Below are positions 42,001 to 49,550 of a stretch of 64,000 nucleotides of DNA, piece by piece. Position numbers and translations under genes: made by a program. The notes below the pieces were generated by a model. That model was given only the letters and a program-made list of their open reading frames with translations. It was not told where the DNA came from and searched no databases. Numbering within the stretch: position 1 is the stretch's first letter; each line of letters starts with the position of its first letter. Source of the DNA: Mesorhizobium carmichaelinearum. Lineage in GTDB: Bacteria; Pseudomonadota; Alphaproteobacteria; Rhizobiales; Rhizobiaceae. The stretch covers positions 62,001 through 126,000 of the forward strand of contig NZ_FZQR01000013.1 in NCBI RefSeq assembly GCF_900199455.1, given 5' to 3'.

Positions 42001-42174
42001 TCAGTCCCGCCTTGGCGTCACCGGCGCGGGTGTCGGATTGTCGACGCTGTTCTCGTTTACCTGGAAGGCTTTGCCCCCGACCTTCGTTTTCCTGAGATCG
42101 TCGCCCGTCTCAGGCTGCGGCGGACGCTTGGGATTTTCTTCGGTGTTTTCGTTGATATCGAAGGCTCTGGTCAT
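42001..42174 (-). CDS. Small acidic repeat protein of unknown function
   Basis: 57 residues from ATG 42174, which has TGGAGG 6 bases upstream. It contains an imperfect duplication: AFDINENTEENP near the N-terminus and AFQVNENSVDNP near the C-terminus, separated by a Pro/Lys-rich link. No cysteines or membrane segment; probably disordered. It is hidden in a longer meaningless frame. A possible general-stress promoter lies upstream. No family recognised. Confidence 0.65.
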   Translation of the reverse strand: MTRAFDINENTEENPKRPPQPETGDDLRKTKVGGKAFQVNENSVDNPTPAPVTPRRD

Positions 42175-42203
42175 CACGTCCTCCAGGGGCTGTCCAGGGA
42201 GAC

Positions 42204-42228
42204 AATGTTCGGCGGGTGCATGGGTTCC
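42204..42228 (-). promoter_or_regulatory. Possible EcfG (general stress) promoter of the 57-residue gene
   Basis: Reading leftward, GGAAC (42228-42224) is followed after 16 bases by CATT (42207-42204). The alphaproteobacterial EcfG consensus is GGAAC-N16/17-CGTT, so one base differs. It lies 30 bases before the start codon. Plausible because the neighbours are stress-type small proteins, but the motif is short. Confidence 0.3.
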
Positions 42229-42332
42229 GCCGGCAAAGCAGGGCGCTCCTGCGATCAGGCGTTTGTAACGTGAGCCGTCGCTCCATTTTGTGCGGCGTTC
42301 AGGAAACAGCGACGAAGCCGGCCACTCAACCG

Positions 42333-42815
42333 TCATGCCGGCTTGTGCTGTCGCACGATCCTCCACTCGTGCCAGATCAACACCATGACGACAGCATCGA
42401 AGACGGTCAGGACCAGCAGGCCGTAGGAATGGGTGTATGAGTAGCGATAGACTTGATAGACCATGAACAAGCCCAAAGCCGCGAGCGAGGCCGGGTAAGA
42501 CCAGAGCTTGCCTCTCAAAAGCCCGACAACCAAGGCAAGCTTTATCAGGCCGTGGCTGAGCAGGTAGAAGGCATAAAACTCTTTGCTCGCGATCGAGAAA
42601 TGGCTTGCCATCTGCGACAGATGGCAAGCTATGAAATCGTTCGGATCTTCGATCAATTCCTCTGCGGTGAGGGCATTGACCCAGGAGGCAATGGTATCGG
42701 TGGTGACGACATAGAGCAGAATCCCGCCGATGCATTCGATCAGGGCATGCGCGCCCTTCAGCCATACGCTGACCTCAAAGATCTGATGGATGCGATGTTC
42801 ATTCACGGGTTTCAA
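42333..42815 (-). CDS. DUF2127 membrane protein
   Basis: 160 residues with about four hydrophobic segments. FEVSVWLKGAHALIECIGGI (about 13-32), FYAFYLLSHGLIKLALVVGL (about 80-99), WSYPASLAALGLFMVYQVYR and LLVLTVFDAVVMVLIWHEW match DUF2127. Function unknown. Divergent from the PAP2 gene with a 38-base gap, so the two may share a control region. Confidence 0.88.
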   Translation of the reverse strand: MKPVNEHRIHQIFEVSVWLKGAHALIECIGGILLYVVTTDTIASWVNALTAEELIEDPNDFIACHLSQMASHFSIASKEFYAFYLLSHGLIKLALVVGLLRGKLWSYPASLAALGLFMVYQVYRYSYTHSYGLLVLTVFDAVVMVLIWHEWRIVRQHKPA

Positions 42816-42853
42816 GAATCCACCTCACAACGAACCACGGAAGCCCACGCCAA

Positions 42854-43396
42854 ATGGACGTAGCTTTAACACACTGGATAAATGCCGCGGCCGGTATCAG
42901 CCCTTTTCTAGATGAAACGATGATCGGCGTTTCTCAAATCGGCGTTCCTCTCATGGTGCTGGCTGTGGTCCTGCAATGGTGGGCGAAGGTTGACCGCTAC
43001 CATGTTCGTCACGCGGCCGTGTCGGCCGGTCTGGCGTTCTTGCTAGGCCTGGCGATCAACCAGTTCATTCTTCTCTTCGTACATCGGATACGGCCCTACG
43101 ATGCCGGCGTGACGCACCTGTTGATTGCGCCTAGCGCCGACTGGTCGCTCCCATCCGATCACGCGACAGCCAGCATCGCGATTGTTGCTGCCTTTGCGAT
43201 GCAAGGCCTCCCGCGCCGGACGATGGCGCTTTTCGTCATGGCATTGCTGATCTGCTGGTCGAGAATCTATATCGGGACGCACTATTTGACCGACGTTATC
43301 GGTGGGGCCATAACCGGCGTCCTGGCTGCTATCGTGGTGCGACTGGCTTACGGCGAGAACTCCCGGCTGGACAAACTGGTGACCAAAATTCTTTAG
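42854..43396 (+). CDS. PAP2-family membrane phosphatase
   Basis: 180 residues with about five membrane helices. Phosphatase motifs C1 VHRIRPYD (about 76-83), C2 PSDHATAS (about 100-107) and C3 SRIYIGTHYLTDVIGG (about 136-151) are all present, including the catalytic His in GTHYLTD. Likely removes phosphate from lipids such as phosphatidic acid or undecaprenyl pyrophosphate on the outer face of the inner membrane. Confidence 0.9.
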   Translation: MDVALTHWINAAAGISPFLDETMIGVSQIGVPLMVLAVVLQWWAKVDRYHVRHAAVSAGLAFLLGLAINQFILLFVHRIRPYDAGVTHLLIAPSADWSLPSDHATASIAIVAAFAMQGLPRRTMALFVMALLICWSRIYIGTHYLTDVIGGAITGVLAAIVVRLAYGENSRLDKLVTKIL

Positions 43397-43467
43397 CCAG
43401 GCACTGCTCAAAAGCGCGTTCGGGGCGTGATCGAACTGTTTCCACACTACAGGACGCGGCTTCAAGA

Positions 43468-43848
43468 TCAGCCCGCGAAGTATCGATACGCCAGCCATCC
43501 CGCCAGCGCGGCCGAAGCGGCCCAGATACAGGCGATGATCACCGCCGCGCCGCGGCTCACGGGCCTGTCAATGGCAAGGGCGGCGGCCTCCCTGTGTTCT
43601 GCCATGACCTCAGGCGGTATCATCTTGACCACGGCAAGGATGCCCAAGGGGACCAGGATCGCGTCGTCGAGGTAGCCAACCACTGGGATGAAATCGGGAA
43701 TCAGGTCGATCGGCGACAAGGCGTAGCCTGCGACACACACGGCAAGCGCCTTGGCGTACCACGGCGTTCGGGGATCGCGCGCGGCGAGGTAGAGCGCATG
43801 CACGTCGCGCTTGATCGTTCGGGCCCATTCATTCAGTGTCGCAGCCAT
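43468..43848 (-). CDS. YkvA family (DUF1232) membrane protein
   Basis: 126 residues from ATG 43848 (MAATLNEWARTIKRDV). The DUF1232 core DPRTPWYAKALAVCVAGYAL then SPIDLIPDFIPVVGYLDDAI is seen at about 25-63. Two hydrophobic segments follow, the last near the C-terminus (GAAVIIACIWAASAALAGWL). Function unknown; YkvA proteins are common in bacteria. An upstream in-frame extension is rejected because it is low complexity. Confidence 0.88.
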   Translation of the reverse strand: MAATLNEWARTIKRDVHALYLAARDPRTPWYAKALAVCVAGYALSPIDLIPDFIPVVGYLDDAILVPLGILAVVKMIPPEVMAEHREAAALAIDRPVSRGAAVIIACIWAASAALAGWLAYRYFAG

Positions 43849-43990
43849 TGGCGACCTTAGCGCCAAATGACGACCCGCCGATAGCGCGCGCCAGCCGCCC
43901 CTTCCTGGCGTCCGCCGCGAAGAGCTGACGGACCTCCAAGGCACTGTCCCGGTTCGGGGCTTCCCGATAGGCGGCTCAGAGCCGCTCCGT

Positions 43991-44170
43991 CTATCGCACG
44001 GACCCTGTGACCGTCCGGTCGACATCGGGAACGGATTTGCGCTCATTGCCGGCAAGTGCCGCTATGATCAGCAGGCTGGCGACGACAGGAACGAACAGGA
44101 CGGCGACGCGGGCCTGTACATGAAGAATGGCGCGCCATTCGCTGCTGCGCTTGTCGGGGCTGTCGCTCAT
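43991..44170 (-). CDS. Possible small single-pass membrane protein
   Basis: About 59 residues from ATG 44170 (ATG 44173 or GTG 44179 are other options). A hydrophilic N-terminus (MSDSPDKRSSEW) is followed by one hydrophobic helix (VAVLFVPVVASLLIIAALAG) and a short polar tail ending DRTVTGSVR. The ribosome site is weak. No family recognised. Confidence 0.5.
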   Translation of the reverse strand: MSDSPDKRSSEWRAILHVQARVAVLFVPVVASLLIIAALAGNERKSVPDVDRTVTGSVR

Positions 44171-44269
44171 CATACTCACTTTGCCATGGACCCCCCGGGG
44201 AGGTCACATAGAGGTGAACGGTTAAGCAACTCCTTCCGACTTCGTTAACGGGGGACTTCAGGTGCGAAA

Positions 44270-46315
44270 TCAGCTGAGCCCGATGCGCCTCGCGCCTTGC
44301 CGGAACAGCGCCTCGGCATCGGGATCGAAGCGGAAGGTGCCGATGAAATCGTCGGCGCGGTAGTCAGGCAGTGTCCTGCGGATGGCGGCGGCAAAGCCGC
44401 GCGCCTCGTCGAGCCGGCCGGCCAGCGCCAGGCAGTGCGCGGCGATCGCCAGGATGATGGTATGCGCATTGGGCCGCGCCGCCGCCTTCAGCGCCCATTC
44501 GGCCGCCTCCTCGAACTGGCCGAGCCGGACATGCGACATCGCGCGTGCGCCCATCATGCCGAACAGCAGCGGGTCGAAGGGGCTGAGATGCCGCGAATGG
44601 TCCGACGAGCTTATCGCCGCTTGCGGGTCGCCCGACTGCGAGTGGACGAAGGACAGTGCGTAATGGCCCAGCGCGAAATTCGGGCTGAGATCCACCGCCC
44701 GTCCCAGTTCGGACAGCGACCCATCCTGCTCGCCACGCAGCCACAGCGCCCGGCCCATTGCCCAGTGCGCGGCCGGATTGTGGTCGTCGACCAGCAGGCT
44801 GTGGCCGGCGCTCTCATAGGCCAGAGCGCTTTCGCGGTCGCGGTCGCCCCAGCGCTGGAAGGCGTTCTGCCAGTGGGTGAAGGACAGGCCGGCATAGGCG
44901 CGGGCAAAGGTCGGGTCGAGCAGCAACGCCTTGTCGAAGAAATGCCGCGCCTGCTCGTTCTCGGCCTGGGTGAAACGGTACATGTGCCAGAGGCCGCGAT
45001 GGTAGGCCTCCCAGGCATTGAGCGAATTGGGCGCCTTCAGCATGGCGCGGTTGCGCTCGACGGTTTCGATCTCGGCCGAGATCGACGACACGATGCTGTC
45101 GCCGATATCGTCGAGCACGGCGAAAAGGTCGTCGGGCCTGCGCTCGAAGGTTTCGGCCCAGACGATCCTGGCGGTGCTCACCTCGACCAGTTCGACGCTG
45201 ACGATGAGACGGCCGGTCAGGCTGCGCACGGTGCCCGTGGCGACATAGTCGACGCCAAGCTTTCTGCCGGCCTCTTCTGGCGCGATGGTTTTCTCGGCAA
45301 GCGCAAACACTGATCCGCGGGCGATGACGAAGAAATCCCGAAGCTTGGCGAGGCGGGTGATGATGTCATGGGTGAGGCCGTCGGCCAGACCGCCGCGCCC
45401 GCCGCTTTCCTCGATAAACGGCATCACCGCCAGCGACGCCTGGCTTGGCTCGACCGTGGCGACATCATCCGATGTGGTTGCCAATGGCGGTCGCGTGGAC
45501 AGGCAGGCCGGCAGCGCCTTGGGCGAGGCGCCGGACTGTTGGTCGCGGATTGCCTGCCAGGCCGCGCGAAGCGGGGCGAAATCCAGGTCCTCCGACCGAA
45601 ACAGCCGTTCCGCCGAAGCCAGATGCTCCTCGGCCGCGCCGATGGCGCCGCGCTCGGCCAGATTGGACAGCAAAGCCAGATGCGCGCGCGTGTCGAAGGG
45701 CGCCAGCTCGACCCATTTGTCGAGATGCGTGGACATTTCGGGCGAGCCCGCCGGATGGATTGCGGCAAGCTGTTCCAGTATGGCGGCGTGGAATGCGTGA
45801 AAACGCCGGCGCTGGGCGACCAGCCAGCTGTCGAAGAGCGGGCTTCGCTCGAGCACCAGCCCGTCGAGCAGATCGCCGGCGAAGAGTTCTGCCAGCGCGC
45901 GCAGCCGCTCCGCATCCAGCGTGGCGATTCCTTGCGCGGCGGCGTGGCCAACCTCCAGCGCGTCGACAAGGCAGCCCTCGAGATCGAGCGCGACCGTATC
46001 GCCCTGGGTGGTGACCCGGCGCCGGTCCGGCGTGTCGAGGGCGGCGCGCAGCTTGCTCAGGCACCAGCGCAGTTCGCCGCGGGGATCGTTGGGCACGTCC
46101 CACAACAGCTCGCACAGGCGGCCGCGCCCCACGGCGTGCGGCGCCAGCGCCAGATAAGCCAACAGCGCGCGCAGCTTGCGTGAGGCCGGCAGCGCCACCG
46201 GCGCGCCATCACGCAGGATTTCCAGTGGTCCGAGCAGCCGCACGGACAGGATCGGCGTATCGCCGGCCAGTCTCGATGGTGCGGATTCCACGTCCGTTCC
46301 CACGCCTGCTCCCAC
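44270..46315 (-). CDS. SARP/BTAD-like transcriptional regulator with FlgO-like and TPR domains
   Basis: 681 residues. N-terminal OmpR-type winged helix with a BTAD-like helical domain (SVRLLGPLEILRDGAPVALP, RKLRALLAYLALAP, LCELLWDVPNDPRGELRWCL) through about 260. The middle is a FlgO-like or cyclase-associated domain (SLAVMPFIEESGGRGGLADG, about 304-323; VDYVATGTVRSLTGRLIVSV) and a C-terminal TPR array (about 430-660; FARAYAGLSFTHWQNAFQRW, FALGHYALSFVHSQSGDPQA). Divergent from the cysteine-synthase-like gene, so it probably controls that operon. A similar regulator is at 49551-51059. Confidence 0.88.
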   Translation of the reverse strand: MGAGVGTDVESAPSRLAGDTPILSVRLLGPLEILRDGAPVALPASRKLRALLAYLALAPHAVGRGRLCELLWDVPNDPRGELRWCLSKLRAALDTPDRRRVTTQGDTVALDLEGCLVDALEVGHAAAQGIATLDAERLRALAELFAGDLLDGLVLERSPLFDSWLVAQRRRFHAFHAAILEQLAAIHPAGSPEMSTHLDKWVELAPFDTRAHLALLSNLAERGAIGAAEEHLASAERLFRSEDLDFAPLRAAWQAIRDQQSGASPKALPACLSTRPPLATTSDDVATVEPSQASLAVMPFIEESGGRGGLADGLTHDIITRLAKLRDFFVIARGSVFALAEKTIAPEEAGRKLGVDYVATGTVRSLTGRLIVSVELVEVSTARIVWAETFERRPDDLFAVLDDIGDSIVSSISAEIETVERNRAMLKAPNSLNAWEAYHRGLWHMYRFTQAENEQARHFFDKALLLDPTFARAYAGLSFTHWQNAFQRWGDRDRESALAYESAGHSLLVDDHNPAAHWAMGRALWLRGEQDGSLSELGRAVDLSPNFALGHYALSFVHSQSGDPQAAISSSDHSRHLSPFDPLLFGMMGARAMSHVRLGQFEEAAEWALKAAARPNAHTIILAIAAHCLALAGRLDEARGFAAAIRRTLPDYRADDFIGTFRFDPDAEALFRQGARRIGLS

Positions 46316-46384
46316 GCTGGCCCGTCGGCCCTTGCTGTATCACCAGACACGACACGGCGCATCCGGCGGCGAATTTCGCGCCGC

Positions 46385-46402
46385 ATGCGGCTGTTGCCGC
46401 AT
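46385..46402. promoter_or_regulatory. Palindrome in the divergent spacer: candidate operator 1
   Basis: ATGCGGC, TGTT, GCCGCAT: perfect seven-base arms with a four-base spacer, 70 bases from the regulator start and 108 bases from the cysteine-synthase-like start. Confidence 0.4.
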
Positions 46403-46457
46403 CGCCGGCACGTCAGTCCTAGCGTGGCAAGGTCTCGAAACCTCGCCGCCCAACCCG

Positions 46458-46472
46458 CCGGTTTGTAACCGG
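46458..46472. promoter_or_regulatory. Palindrome in the divergent spacer: candidate operator 2
   Basis: CCGGTT, TGT, AACCGG: perfect six-base arms, ending 37 bases before the cysteine-synthase-like ATG, near where its promoter should be. Confidence 0.4.
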
Positions 46473-46509
46473 CCTGTGATGACAACGAGCACAGACAAGG
46501 AGTTCTTCC

Positions 46510-47598
46510 ATGTTGCAGCAATGGAAAATCAGAACCACGGCCGGGCGCGGCCGCCTGTTCGACAGCATTCTGGATACGGTCGGCGACACGCCGGTGATCC
46601 GTATCAACAATCTCGGGCCGGCCCATGCGACGATCTACGTCAAAGCCGAGTTCTTCAATCCCGCCGCCTCGGTGAAGGACCGGCTGGCGCTCAACATCAT
46701 CGAGGAGGGCGAGCGCAGCGGCGCGTTGAAGCCTGGCCAGACGGTGGTCGAGGCGACCAGCGGCAACACCGGCATCGGGCTCGCCATGGTCTGCGCGCAA
46801 AAGGGTTATCCGCTGGTCGTCACCATGGCCGACAGCTTTTCGGTCGAGCGCCGCAAGCTGATGCGCATGCTGGGCGCCAAGGTGGTGCTGACGCCGCGCG
46901 CCGAAAAGGGGTTTGGCATGTACAAGAAGGCGGTTGAGCTGGCCGAGGCGAATGGCTGGTTCCTCGCCCGCCAGTTCGAAACCGCCGCCAACGCCGCCAT
47001 CCACGAGGCGACCACGGCGCGCGAGATCGTCAATGATTTCGCCGGCTCGCGGCTCGACTGCTTCGTCACCGGCTACGGCACCGGCGGCACCGTCGTCGGC
47101 GTGGCGCGCGTGCTGCGCCGCGAACGGCCGGACACCCGCATCGTCCTCTCCGAACCGGCCAATGCGCAGCTGGTCGGCAGCGGCAAGGCGCAGCAGCGCG
47201 GTGCCCATGGCGCCCCTGCCGCCAGCCATCCGGCCTTCGAGCCGCATCCTGTCCAGGGCTGGACGCCGGACTTCATCCCCAATGTCCTGCAGGAGGCGAT
47301 CGACGCCAGCCTCTATGACGAGGTGATGCCGATTGCCGGGCCCGAAGGCATCAAATGGGCCAAGGCCCTGGCGCAGAAGGAAGGCATCTTCACCGGCATT
47401 TCCGGCGGCGCCACCTTCGCCGTGGCGCGGCAGGTCGCCGAGAAGGCGCCGGCCGGATCGGTGATCCTGTGCATGCTGCCCGACACCGGCGAGCGCTACA
47501 TGTCGACGCCGCTGTTCGACGGCATCGAGGCCGAGATGGATGCCGAGGAGATGGCGCTGTCGCGCTCGACGCCCGGCTGCCAATTCGCCGCGGCTTGA
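46510..47598 (+). CDS. Cysteine-synthase-like PLP enzyme (second copy, divergent)
   Basis: 362 residues, about 35 longer than the housekeeping CysK at 4474-5454. Fold-type II PLP motifs: GDTPVIRINNL (about 25-35), PLP-lysine block NPAASVKDRL (Lys about 56), TSGNTGIGLAM, GYGTGGTVVGVARVL and GISGGATFAVA. An insertion near 225-250 (GKAQQRGAHGAPAASHPAFE) and the C-terminal tail (SRSTPGCQFAAA) are unlike CysK. It may form cysteine, or another beta-substituted alanine from an activated serine. AAGGAG precedes the ATG. It is 12 bases upstream of a decarboxylase gene, so its product may feed the decarboxylase. Confidence 0.88.
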   Translation: MLQQWKIRTTAGRGRLFDSILDTVGDTPVIRINNLGPAHATIYVKAEFFNPAASVKDRLALNIIEEGERSGALKPGQTVVEATSGNTGIGLAMVCAQKGYPLVVTMADSFSVERRKLMRMLGAKVVLTPRAEKGFGMYKKAVELAEANGWFLARQFETAANAAIHEATTAREIVNDFAGSRLDCFVTGYGTGGTVVGVARVLRRERPDTRIVLSEPANAQLVGSGKAQQRGAHGAPAASHPAFEPHPVQGWTPDFIPNVLQEAIDASLYDEVMPIAGPEGIKWAKALAQKEGIFTGISGGATFAVARQVAEKAPAGSVILCMLPDTGERYMSTPLFDGIEAEMDAEEMALSRSTPGCQFAAA

Positions 47599-47610
47599 CG
47601 GGAGGTCGTC

Positions 47611-49098
47611 ATGGATATCGCGCCGGAAAGCCTCGGCATGGTCGCTGAGGAAACACTCGACCCCGCAGACTGGGCCGCAGTGCAGGCCCTGTCGCACCAG
47701 GTCATCGACGATGCCGTCGACTATCTCAGCGATGTCAGGGACCGCCCGGCCTGGCGGGAGATGCCGGCGGATGTGAGAGAGACCTTCGCGGCACCGTTGC
47801 CGCGATCGCCGGCGCCGCTGGCCGCTGTCTACAGCGAGGTCTCGCGCACGGTGATGTCCTATCCGATGGGCAACATCCATCCGCGCTTCTGGGCCTGGTA
47901 TATGGGGTCGAGCAACTTCACCGGCGCGCTCGGCGACTTCCTAGCGGCAATCCAGGGCTCCAATCTCGGCGGCGGCAACCACGCCGCCGGGCTGATGGAC
48001 AGCCAGGTGGTCAACTGGTGCAAAGAGATGCTGGGCTTTCCCGCTTCCGCCTCCGGCACGCTGGTCAGCGGCGGCTCGATGGCCAACATCATCGGGCTGA
48101 CCGTGGCGCGCAACACCAAGGCCGGTATCGACGTGCGCGAGCACGGCGTCGCGGCCATCGAAAAGCCGCTGCGTTTCTATGGCTCGGACCAGATCCATTC
48201 CTGCCACCGCAAGGCCATGGAAGCGCTCGGCCTCGGCAACCGGGCGCTGCGCCGCATTCCGACGGATGCTGGGTTGCGCATCGACATACCGGCCTTGCGG
48301 GCGGCGATATCAGAAGACCGCGAAGCCGGTTTCAAACCGGCCTGCGTCATCGGCAATGCCGGCACGGTCAACACCGGCGCGATCGACGATCTGCGGGCAC
48401 TGGCCAAACTCGCGCATGAAGAGGACATGTGGTTCCATGTCGATGGCTGCATCGGCGCGCTGATTGCGATCGCGCCTGACAATGCGCACCGCGTTGCCGG
48501 CATCGAATGGGCGGATTCGGTCGCGCTCGATCCGCACAAATGGCTGCACGCGCCGTTCGAGGTCGGCTGCGCCCTGGTCAGGGACGCCATCGCGCATCGC
48601 CGGACCTTCGCGGTGACGCCGGAATATCTGGAATCGACGCCGCGCGGCCTTGCGTCCGGCGAATGGCTGCACGATTACGGCCTGCAGACCTCGCGCGGCT
48701 TTCGCGCGCTGAAAGTCTGGATGGCGCTGAAGGAACATGGCGTCGACAAATTCGGCCGCCTGATCGACCAGAACATCGCGCAGGCCTCTTATCTGGCCGG
48801 TTTGATCGAGGCAGAGCCACTGCTGGAGCTAGCCATGTCGCCGACCATCAACATAGTCTGCTTCCGCTATCAGCCTGGCGTCACCGGCGAGGCGCTGAAG
48901 GCACTCAACACAGAGATCATGCTGCGGCTGCAGGAACAGGGCATCGCCGCCCTCTCCGACACCACCGTGCATGGCGAGCACTGGCTGCGCGTGGCGATCA
49001 CCAACCATCGCACAAGGCGCGAAGATCTCGACCTTTTGGTCGGCGAAACGGTGCGGCTGGGGCGGGAGATCACGGCGGAAGGTCCTTCCGGGAAATAG
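47611..49098 (+). CDS. Group II PLP-dependent amino-acid decarboxylase
   Basis: 495 residues. Aromatic-L-amino-acid/glutamate decarboxylase family: HPRFWAWYMGSSNF (about 90-103), SGGSMANIIGLTVARN, the PLP aspartate-like WFHVDGCIGAL (about 274-284) and the PLP-lysine SVALDPHKWLHAPFEVG (Lys about 310). The family decarboxylates Tyr, Trp, Dopa, cysteine sulfinate or glutamate; the substrate is not decided by these motifs. Its direct linkage to a cysteine-synthase-like gene suggests a sulfur-containing or beta-substituted alanine as substrate. Confidence 0.9.
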   Translation: MDIAPESLGMVAEETLDPADWAAVQALSHQVIDDAVDYLSDVRDRPAWREMPADVRETFAAPLPRSPAPLAAVYSEVSRTVMSYPMGNIHPRFWAWYMGSSNFTGALGDFLAAIQGSNLGGGNHAAGLMDSQVVNWCKEMLGFPASASGTLVSGGSMANIIGLTVARNTKAGIDVREHGVAAIEKPLRFYGSDQIHSCHRKAMEALGLGNRALRRIPTDAGLRIDIPALRAAISEDREAGFKPACVIGNAGTVNTGAIDDLRALAKLAHEEDMWFHVDGCIGALIAIAPDNAHRVAGIEWADSVALDPHKWLHAPFEVGCALVRDAIAHRRTFAVTPEYLESTPRGLASGEWLHDYGLQTSRGFRALKVWMALKEHGVDKFGRLIDQNIAQASYLAGLIEAEPLLELAMSPTINIVCFRYQPGVTGEALKALNTEIMLRLQEQGIAALSDTTVHGEHWLRVAITNHRTRREDLDLLVGETVRLGREITAEGPSGK

Positions 49099-49165
49099 TT
49101 CCAAAAGCGAGCGACAGGCATGGGCGGCCATGCGATTCTGCGGCGTTGATTCGGGAGATCAGACC

Positions 49166-49522
49166 GTGACGCTGTTTCGTATGGCCGTGCTCGCGGCGCT
49201 GGTCTGCACCAATTCGGCCGAGGCTGCCGATATGGCCTTCTTCGTCAAGAACCTGCGCAAGGAAGGGGTTGCGGTCGAGCTGTTCAGCCGCGACCGCGAG
49301 ACGGTCTGGCCGGGTAACGGCAAGGTGTTCATGATCGACCCGAATTCCCAGAAATCGGTGCCGCTCTCCTGCAATTCCGGAGAGCGCATCTGCTACGGCG
49401 CCTGGGTCGACGGCAATGACCGGATCTCCGCCGGTGTCGGGCCTGATAACGACCAGCCTTGCGACAACTGTTGCTTCATCTGCGTGGAACACACGACCGA
49501 AACGATCGATCTGGTGCCGTGA
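49166..49522 (+). CDS. Secreted cysteine-rich protein, paralog 1
   Basis: 118 residues from GTG 49166, with GGGAGA 7 bases upstream. Signal peptide MAVLAALVCTNSAEAAD. The mature part has FVKNLRKEGVAVELFSRDRE, VWPGNGKVF, SVPLSCNSGERICYGAWVDG and a CDNCCFIC cluster before a terminal IDLVP. At least six Cys may form disulfides or bind metal. A clear paralog is at 51691-52062. No named family recognised. It follows the decarboxylase by 67 bases. Confidence 0.82.
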   Translation: MTLFRMAVLAALVCTNSAEAADMAFFVKNLRKEGVAVELFSRDRETVWPGNGKVFMIDPNSQKSVPLSCNSGERICYGAWVDGNDRISAGVGPDNDQPCDNCCFICVEHTTETIDLVP

Positions 49523-49550
49523 TTGGCGTGCTTCCGCGCAGGAGGCCACG

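Noticed and set aside
46057..47880. 607-codon minus frame opposite the cysteine-synthase-like gene
   Set aside because: Contains no recognisable domain, overlaps PLP-enzyme motifs on the other strand, and runs into the SARP-like gene in the wrong frame.
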